NCBI GenBank assembly: GCA_029448655.1
Contig: JACCLO010000004.1
Coordinates: forward strand, 4,898,001-4,962,000
Direction: 5' to 3'
DNA: 64,000 nucleotides
Source of the DNA: Wolfiporia cocos
Taxonomy: Eukaryota > Basidiomycota > Agaricomycetes > Polyporales > Phaeolaceae
Positions 56,279 through 64,000 of the stretch are shown one piece after another. Below the pieces are notes generated by a model, which did no database searches, was not told where the DNA came from, and saw only the letters and a program-made list of their open reading frames with translations. Positions within the stretch are counted from its first letter, which is position 1. Every line of letters starts with the position of its first letter. The position numbers and the translations under genes were made by a program.

Positions 56279-57808
56279 GTTGATGCAGCGATATGATCCA
56301 CTGTCCACATTCTCTGTGGGACGGACAGAGGTGTCGTCGCATCAACCGCTGCCGTGTTTTCGCTCGCTCATGCGTGCACCATGCGTGCACCTGATCTATC
56401 TGCCTACTTACAGTTTTGTTTAGTGCATTATATACAATGCGATGCATTTGGGTATTTATGTACCAGATACCGTGATGAATGAATAAACTATAACATCGAT
56501 TTAGGCCCAATCATTCTGTACCGCTATTGTGCAAGGAATCATCAATAAATAGCCTTGATACACTCACATCCACGTGAAGACTGCACTTTCGAATGCCACG
56601 ATGTTAGCACTATGGCAGCGTCGCTGAATACATTTTCTCAGAAGCGTTCTGATAGAATGTGGAGTGCAAGGTGAATGGCAGGGACTAAGTATACTACATA
56701 CAGAGATAACCATCAACTCAATAATCGATCTGTCACTCAGTGCCTTGATATGTATGTGGCATTCACATATGTCAAGTTTCCCGGCCTTACTGGGCCAATA
56801 TAGCCTAGTACCAGGATGCTGTAAGACGGTTACGAGATTGTTAAGGCTGCTCTGAATTTTGTACCGCGTGGGTTATACTAATTATGAGCATCTATAACCA
56901 AGCTCCTGCTCATCATGTCACTTGCGGTATGCAGTGATGTGAGATTACAACTAACGAGTCATCCTGTATAAAAATAGATATCGCACAGTCCGAGCACAGT
57001 ACACGTATTGAGCTTGAGGGGAAAGTAGAATGGGATATAGGTAGGTAGGGCAACAAACCTGTACATTCAGAGGCCATGAGTTGCAGACAGGCCATGTTTA
57101 GTTACGGGGCGAGCTACATCCTGTCGAGAACCGCAACGGCAAGAGACACATATCAAAGTACACCCGCACACTAACGATATCTTTGGTGCAGGACTTCGGT
57201 ATCTTGAGCCACTGGCTCTTTCAAGAGCAGTATAGCGACGAGGTATGCATGTTCTAGACATCAGGGAATCCATTGACGCCTGATTTAAGGGCACAGACAC
57301 TGAACATTCAGTGAGGGTGTTAAGTGCCACCTTCAAGTTCATCCGGCCAGTCGTCAGAAATCCTATTCGGATAGATTTAAGATGGTCGCTATCGAACAAA
57401 TTGCCTTGCATTTTGAGGAAAATACATATCTCGTTGTAGCGGACACTAGCTACTGCATGGGTCGCATTCAGTGCCATGGATGCCTACCTACAGCTACGAA
57501 CAATGCATGAACGATTTTCTGCACTTCGCTATAGACCGTATAGTTTATGATGACTTGGTACAGCAAAGAATCAATAGCACGAGCTGAATAGGGCAAATCA
57601 TAACCAAGTCGTATTTGCATAAAGAGCACCGATAATGAAGTATACCCTATGAAGCAGTGTGATTAATGAGCGAGGGGCATTTTAAAGTCACATCATGGGA
57701 GTATTTACAGATTGAATTCCCTCTCTGATATTACGTAGAGTACGGAGGTGCGGGATGGTCACTTCAGAATTTGTTATGTCAGATTATCTTATGTTGGAAC
57801 GATGATGC
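56279..57808. other. 1.5-kb gap: no gene seen
   Basis: AT-rich sequence with short open frames only, between the F-box gene and the stop of L. Confidence 0.4.
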
Positions 57809-58708
57809 TCACCTGCTAGCGCGCAGTTTCTTCTGGGCCACTGTAAGCATTGTCCGCAATAGCTTGGCTTCATCAATAGCATCCGGAGCCCGTTTCCCCT
57901 GAACTATGCGCAACAGGTTGGTTCTGTCGATGCAAGATATTGGTTGCCGACTTAATCCTGCCCGGCCAAGATTGTGCGCCACGGATTCACGCGTTTCTCC
58001 GATATACTCGACGCGGGCATCCATTCTAAGCTGTTCTTCGTCGATGTCGTCTTCTTCGATTAAAAACTCGAGGAGCTCATTGTAAATGTTCTGGACGTGT
58101 ACCTCGGATTTTGAACGCACGATGAAAGACGGTATGCCAAAATGAACGCAATGCTTCAGAATGGCGACGTCCGTCTCGAAAAAGCGAGTGTCGAAGAGAA
58201 CGACGATGCAGTCAAAGATGTATAGCCCGTGATCATTGAAGTATTGCCAGTCTGAAATTTCCAGCGTACCCGCGCCTGGTATATCGTACCAGACATATGG
58301 TCTGGTGTTGTCGGGATCTGGATAGCGTCGAGGCTTGAGAGTTGTCTCTGCGACGCCAGTGGCCGCTACGAGCGGGTTATTTGAGCGATTCCCCAAGCCA
58401 CGTACGGCGTTGATGAAGCTTGACTTCCCGGTACCACTCATTCCCGTCACAGCAATATGGTACTTCCCGTCCTCATATTCATATAAGGCCTTTTTGGCCT
58501 CTCTTTCTTTCAGCGCAGGCGTTACCACGGGCTTGAGCCCAAGTTTGAGTCGGTCTTCTAATTCCGTCCTAAGATATTCCAACTCGCGTCGCTCTTCTAC
58601 AGTCAGGCTTGAGTCCTTGAAGTAACGTAGCATAATTGATTACAATCTCCTTGTACATATATTAGCCACACTCACCGCGTTGGTTGGCTTGGATTGTTTG
58701 CCACCCAT
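57809..58708 (-). CDS. Short IRG-like GTPase L (MGGKQS on its own exon)
   Basis: Exons 58676-58708 and 57809-58615 give 279 residues. Exon 1 encodes MGGKQSKPTNA, a strong N-myristoylation signal with a nearby Lys. The 60-nt intron has a GTGAGT donor and TTCAAG acceptor. There is only a 35-residue helical lead (DSSLTVEERRELEYLRTELE) rather than a long coiled coil. Linker KPVVTPALKEREAKKALYEY, P-loop GMSGTGKSS (about 69-77), TGVAETT, DIPGAG, VRSKSEVHV, and LSRQPISCIDRTNLLRI. It is more diverged than the array members and stands 22 kb from them, suggesting an older, separately kept lineage. An alternative start at the ATG near 58633 would remove the lipidation signal. Confidence 0.8.
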
Positions 58709-60380
58709 GCTATGAAACACCAATACTAGTGACAAGATTTGTCCAGCGCTGAGAACAGATGCAATCAGTGAAACGTAGTAAGCACAGCTAAATCCGCGTA
58801 CAGAGCCTCGAAGATGAGTACGGGGCGACGTGACCTCAGGCTGGCTTTGCGAACTATAGCCTTTATCCGAATCTCGAGCGCTAGAGAAAGCAACACGAGT
58901 GGGTTGCGAGGTGATCAAGTCCTCCTTTGAAGCACCTGCAGCGTATCCGGGACAAGGCGAATGATCGTTAGCCAATGTTCTGATAGACTATTAGAACCTC
59001 AGCTCAACCATCAGTGTACGCAAGCATAGCCAAGCATTCGATGCGAATGCCATAGAAGTGTTGCCTCCGCTCATATGGCAAGCAACACGCAAGGACCCTA
59101 TATACATCAAGATGGTTCTGGTGCGCACTGAGCGCTATCATATGGAAGCTGAGTGCGCGAATAGGCCTATCTAGAAGCATATCGTTGTTGCTTCTCCCGT
59201 CAATTACTTCCCCATATCAAGCATCAGGGTTGGTTCCTTTTGACATGACCTATCTAGAACATTCCCGCAATGAAAGCAACCGCGACTTTGGATGTAGAGG
59301 GTGAAGGAGATAACCTCAGCGGAATCGAGAATACACCTCACCCGAGAGGACATCCTTCTTCATAACGCAATTGTTACACCATGCCAGAGGAGGACTGGAA
59401 AGAGCCAGCATGTAGCCATCATGTATGATGGTTCTCGTTCTGGTGCGTCACATCTGGACAACGGATCATACTGAATCAGGGTTGATGTACACGAGGTGTG
59501 CGCCCACATGTGTCCACAGCCTACAAATATCCAAATGTCTCTGAACGTGTCAGATGACGTTTATATGATGTTGATAAATTGATTTGATCAGACTGCAAGT
59601 CTCCATTCCATGATGCACGTCACTGCAGCAATGAAGACGCATGTAGGTGAGAACATTCTATCAGACGAAGTTGTACACCGGAGCACCATCGCTTCTGCAG
59701 ACTCTAATGCTTCACACATTGAGGGGCGCTGGACTAGCATGACTGTTACCGACTGATTGGGCTTCTCACTGGAACGAATAACGACCAACGATGAGGTGTG
59801 TGCGGAGAAACTTAGTACGCCTGTTATGGAAGCTTCTTGCTACAAGGTATTCAAGAACCGAGTTGGACCGACCAACGATTATCCCACCAGACTCATGTCA
59901 AGAACCTTGCATACAGCATGTTCTGAGAATGGACGACACATATTATCTGCGTCCATTTAGTCGTTGATTATATCCAATACCATGAGCCATATTCGATTTC
60001 AATACCCAGCTCGTGCTAGCTGATCATCTTTAGCGGAGAAAACTACAAGTGATCGCATAAACGCATGCATATGTCCAAACATCTCTGTTGACGTTACATA
60101 TCAAAAATGCGTCTCCAGAGAGAACCTGCCCCCTGATGTATCCTGCGTAAGCACTGGAATTCGTCGGATAGAAGGCCTGAATGTGGGTGAATGAGTCGCA
60201 ATATCAAGCTACTGAATGCATGAGAACCACGATTCCACAAATACGAAACCACTGCTCACTTGAATGATAGCCATTCCCTAACGTCAATCCGAGCATATCA
60301 ACTCAACTATGATTGGCATTGTTACCGTATCTTCGAAGTAGGGAGATTAGAAAATTGAGGATGACAGAAGGATGGGCCAA
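58709..60380. other. 1.7-kb gap between L and M: no gene seen
   Basis: AT-rich with several stretches of short words recurring (for example CATATGTCCAAACATCTC-like near 60070 and AATATCCAAATGTCTCTGAA near 59525), but no gene or clear repeat family that I can delimit. Confidence 0.4.
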
Positions 60381-61373
60381 TTACCCCCGAAACACAAGGC
60401 TGGATATTTCAATGATGAGGTCCCGCTCGTGGATAAACCCATCTTGTCCTTTGTCTCTAACCTGCAGCCCATTAAGATTTGACCTGAGTCTGTTACTCCT
60501 CGCAATCTGCGCTAAGTTGGATTTATCGATGAGGTATACCCTCTGGTCCTGAAGCACCGCTTTCTGCAGGTTGCGCTCCACGCTGCCCTTCGTTTGTGCG
60601 ATGTATTCTGTGCGAGCACGCTTCATCAGAGGTGCATCGCGCTTCTCGTCCAGACCCTCCTGCTCTTCATCTGTATCCTCTGAGTCAGCGCGAAGATCGG
60701 AGACGATGTTCCGGATGTGCAGAGTTGACTTCGAGCGTACGATGAACGTAGGAATCTTATATGCCGCGCAATTCTTCAAGATCGCGACGTCGGACTGAAG
60801 GAAGCGATTGTCGATGAGGATGATGATGGCGTCGAAGATGTATAATCCGTGTCCGTCAAAGTATATCCAATCGGGTTTGCTAAGAGTACCTGCTCCGGGA
60901 ATGTCATACCAGACAATCGGGATCCACGCATCGGGATCCGCATAACGCGCAGTCGTAGCCGTGGTTTCGACTACACCGGTACGCGCCTTCTGCAAATCAC
61001 TCCCGCCGAACACCTGGCGGAGGGCATTGATGAGTGAGGATTTTCCAGCACCTGATATGCCAGTGATTGCAATGTGAAACAAGCCCTCCTGATAGCCAAG
61101 GCTGCGCTTGGTCGCGGCAACCTCGTCGGGACTACGATGAATGATGGGCCTGATTCCCTCCCGGAAATTGCGCTCGGTCTGCTCTTTTGCCTGCTTGAGC
61201 ACCGATCTCTCCGCGCGCGTGGTTGTCGCAGCACCCAGAAACTCGCGAATCCTACCCAAGACATTGCTGGTGTTTGATATGCCTATAGATCGTAGTACCT
61301 GCGTCAAATCTAAGGGAATATACGATGAAGATTTATCCAAGAGTGATTTGAGCGAAGTGACATCGCACGACAT
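60381..61373 (-). CDS. Short IRG-like GTPase M (no MGxxxS seen)
   Basis: 330 residues from MSCDVTSLKSLLDKSSSYIP; the frame is open nine codons further upstream, where a TTGCAG acceptor would allow another first exon. Residues 1-70 are a helical lead without heptad repeats (VLRSIGISNTSNVLGRIREF). Then RPIIHRSPDEVAATKRSL, P-loop GISGAGKSS (about 105-113), TGVVETT, DIPGAG, VRSKSTLHI, LQDQRVYLIDKSNLAQIA. The hydrophobic core strand IVWYDIPGAG and FDAIIILIDNRF are well kept. Closest in plan to L. The N terminus of this protein must be checked because all lipidation hypotheses depend on it. Confidence 0.8.
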   Translation of the reverse strand: MSCDVTSLKSLLDKSSSYIPLDLTQVLRSIGISNTSNVLGRIREFLGAATTTRAERSVLKQAKEQTERNFREGIRPIIHRSPDEVAATKRSLGYQEGLFHIAITGISGAGKSSLINALRQVFGGSDLQKARTGVVETTATTARYADPDAWIPIVWYDIPGAGTLSKPDWIYFDGHGLYIFDAIIILIDNRFLQSDVAILKNCAAYKIPTFIVRSKSTLHIRNIVSDLRADSEDTDEEQEGLDEKRDAPLMKRARTEYIAQTKGSVERNLQKAVLQDQRVYLIDKSNLAQIARSNRLRSNLNGLQVRDKGQDGFIHERDLIIEISSLVFRG

Positions 61374-64000
61374 GGTGAGCAGCTGAGATGCGTTCTGCAA
61401 CAGTGTTCAGCATCAATTCACAAAGCGCTTACAAACCACCAACATGCCTGGTTGACGACCCGATGAATCGGCCGATAAACAAGGGAAAGATGAGAGGTAA
61501 ACGCAGGCAGCAAGTCGTTTAAAATACGTTGCAAGCAAAGGCGGATCTCTGAAGCGCTCTGTACCTCTTTTCATGTCCACTAGTAATTGATGACTTGATT
61601 CCAGGCCATCGAAGCCGCATATGCCGTATTATGTTGTTTGGACCTGTGGGCGAAGGTTGTGTATTTCGTGATAGCTCCGAACGTTTTGGAATAGCTTCTG
61701 CAGGAAAAACCATAGCCAATGAGCTGGGACAACATGCAGCAGGGCCTATAGAGGGGTGTTCGGGTGCATACTCGTATCCATTCTCATCGACCACATGCAC
61801 CGGGAAGCATACATGAAGCATGTGAGCAACATGTGTTTTACTTGCTCCATATTTATTCTAGAAGCCTCGTTACGCCACTGTTCGGGATGCCGTGCCCGCT
61901 CTGGGGGACGGAAGTTATCCGTTTTGTGATTCCGTAGCGTGAGGTTGCAGATTGCGGATTTATGTTGCACTGAAGGCCAAAACTCTTATTGGGTCGTGAT
62001 CTTAGGCTTCAAGATGATAGTGCTTCGAGTTTCATCGGGAGTTGATAGGACGGTCTGAGCCGAGGAGTACGCCACAGATGCCATACAAAGGTCAGACGCC
62101 CATCATCGGATAATCAGACGCTCTCCTGCTTAGCGCTGAACCCTTGGAACAGGCTCGCGAAACGATGCCGCACCCTTGGACTCTGGGTATTTTTGAGGCT
62201 GTAACAACTCTGATGTGTTGCTCTCCTGCATCCTGCTTGTGCTGGTACCTAGCAGGCTCTGGGACCTGCGTTTGACCTCGATAATAGCTCACGGATTATT
62301 GCATTGCTTTTGGGACTACTACTCGTCGCACGTCTAGGCTGCCTTGTTGGATAATTCCTGAAAGGAAGTGCGACACGCCATCCTGACAAGTCATGATTGT
62401 GACTGTTAACTCGGACTTGCCCAAGCATGGATGGTAGTATTCAGGCTATAGCTGAATTTCGGTGGACACAAAAACTGATAATAGTACCAGTGCTGGTATT
62501 ATTGTGCGTTCATAGCTCTGCAGTGCAGCTGGTTGGGGGTGCATATGCAATGCGTCCTGCGCAACGTTCTTCTCTGGTATGTCGTATGATCGAATACTGC
62601 GTTGACAAAGCTGCCAGTACTTTTGTCCCTGCCTGTGCTCTGTAGACAGCTATTTTGATGCGTCTCACTGTGGCGGAACATCTGTCGAGTTTGGGAAAGG
62701 TTCGTGGAGCCTACAGCGTCTTGTCACGGAGCAGCTATGTTCACACTAGTATTTCAGCTCGGATATAGGATTAATCAGCCTCTTACTCGCCTATCCTTAT
62801 GACTGCACTGCCTCAAGCGGTGCGTTCAATCTTCAGTATCACGGGGTAAGCGTGCCGTCATGGGTAGTCGCAGGGCTGTATGGTCTCTTGTTTCAAATCC
62901 GCAAATTGTCCGCAAATTGCGGCAGACGTCCTAGATTGAAAGCGAATCGTGATGATGCCGCGCATATGTTTGACTGTAATGTCAGCAACTCAACCACTCA
63001 TGTTCCGTCCTGCGGCGGAGCCTGGATCACCGTTAGAGCCCTCTCATTGAAGGGGTCCTTATCATGTTGAGTGCTCACTTATCATGTTGAGTGCGCACGA
63101 AAGTAGGCGCAGGTGGCATTCTCGTGCTCTGATGCTAGCAGAAATCTGACGAGCTGTTCTCAGGACGATGATCAGATACATATATGTGGACTCCATGGCA
63201 TTTCCCACCTACGCATTGCTGACCAGTTGATCCCTTTTACCAACTTCCATGATATCTCTCAGAAATATGCATCACGTATTTGGGCATCTATGAGATTTGG
63301 TCAGAGGTCTGATTCTGGCGGATGCTGCCCGATGTGTCCATGCATGCTGTGTCCATGCATGCTGCTGCTATGCGTTGATATTCTTTCATTCAGTTCGTAG
63401 CTACGCGCGTCGCAGTACGCTGCATATCGGGTCGCGCGGTGGCGAGGGTACGCGTAAATAGGTCGACCAGCAATGATACGTGTGTATAGATAAGTCCATG
63501 TTCAATCGATCACTTATCGCCTTGGCCGTGAACTCGTCTTCCCATTCTTGACTGAGCTTGTGTAGTCCACATCCGGCTCCAAAAAGCTACAAGGCGACTA
63601 TGATTTTGTCGGACATCACTTGGAGCATTGTATGCTATTAATTACATCTCATCGTGGGGCCGAGAATGATTACTTGTGGCTAAAAGCTGCTCACAATTGA
63701 CGTTTTGCATGTCAGAAAGGCAATATTTCTTCTGGTGATCCAGTATACGAAAGGTCAACATATGTAAAGGTGTACTTCGAACAAGGCAGTCAACAATGGA
63801 AGTCATTTTTCCTGGAAATGATGTGTTCCTTGTCAGAAGGCACAATTCTTGAGCAAGAGGCGGCTCGTAGTCGCAACATGGGAAAGCACTAACAGATCCT
63901 CTTCTTTGTCCTGACCTTACTGAGAATATGGTGGCGCAGGTTGATCCCTGTGGAGAAAGATAGGCGTTGTATTGTCTAATTACAAGAGATATGATGCTCA
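61374..64000. other. 2.6-kb right end: no supported gene
   Basis: Only short open frames of no recognisable kind. A 20-bp tandem repeat lies at 63057-63098 and a 16-bp one near 63337-63366. The window ends without cutting a gene that I can see. Confidence 0.4.
63057..63098 (+). repeat. Short tandem repeat, two copies of about 21 bp
   Basis: CTTATCATGTTGAGTGCTCA is followed directly by CTTATCATGTTGAGTGCGCA. Two near-identical copies; function not evident. Confidence 0.7.

Overview
The window looks like part of a basidiomycete (mushroom-type) nuclear genome. Genes are split by many short introns of about 45-60 nt with GTRNGT donors, CTRAC-like branch points and YAG acceptors. The recognisable housekeeping genes have fungal architectures, for example an SKN7-type regulator that fuses a heat-shock-factor DNA-binding domain to a response-regulator receiver. 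No species can be named from sequence alone, and every assignment here was made by eye.

Layout. Positions 1-11640 hold ordinary genes: a 3' gene fragment, a BuGZ/ZNF207-like zinc-finger protein (-), a membrane-anchored alpha/beta hydrolase (+), an NAD(P)-binding NmrA/SDR-like protein (-), a 5'-truncated LINE insertion with long target-site duplications, a tiny three-exon ATP synthase subunit j gene (-) and VPS11 (+). Positions 11953-35729 are a dense array of eleven loci for one family of IRG-like (immunity-related GTPase-like) P-loop GTPases. They lie A(-), B(-, pseudogene), C, D, E, F, G, H (pseudogene), I (relic), J, K, with C-K all on +. Two further short members, L and M (both -), lie at 57.8-58.7 and 60.4-61.4 kb. 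Between them, 37-51 kb is a GC-rich block with a proline-rich zinc-finger-like gene, ADE12, a basic-region protein, a SWIM/RING protein, a RER2-type cis-prenyltransferase and SKN7. From about 51.7 kb the sequence looks more AT-rich and gene-poor, with an F-box gene at 53.8-56.3 kb. The last 2.6 kb holds nothing I can support.

The IRG-like array is the main discovery. Ten apparently intact members and three decayed ones share a G domain with P-loop GxxGxGKSS, a switch-I TG(V)xETT element, DxPGAG at G3, and VRSK at the G4 position but without the usual guanine-reading aspartate. Nine of the ten intact long or short members and pseudogenes whose N terminus I can place begin or probably begin with MGxxxS, a textbook N-myristoylation signal; C and M are the exceptions (I has lost its N terminus). 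In G, J and L this signal sits alone on a 7- or 11-codon first exon. Long members carry 120-250 residues of Glu/Ala/Arg heptad repeats ahead of the G domain. The order F-G-H is repeated as I-J-K, so a roughly 6-kb three-gene unit was duplicated in tandem and then lost different genes in each copy. Five members share an AAMYTTATAYA-like TATA element 215-265 bp upstream of the start.

I infer a lipid-anchored, coiled-coil, membrane-associated GTPase family under rapid birth-and-death evolution, reminiscent of animal IRG clusters. An immune, allorecognition or membrane-remodelling role is speculation.
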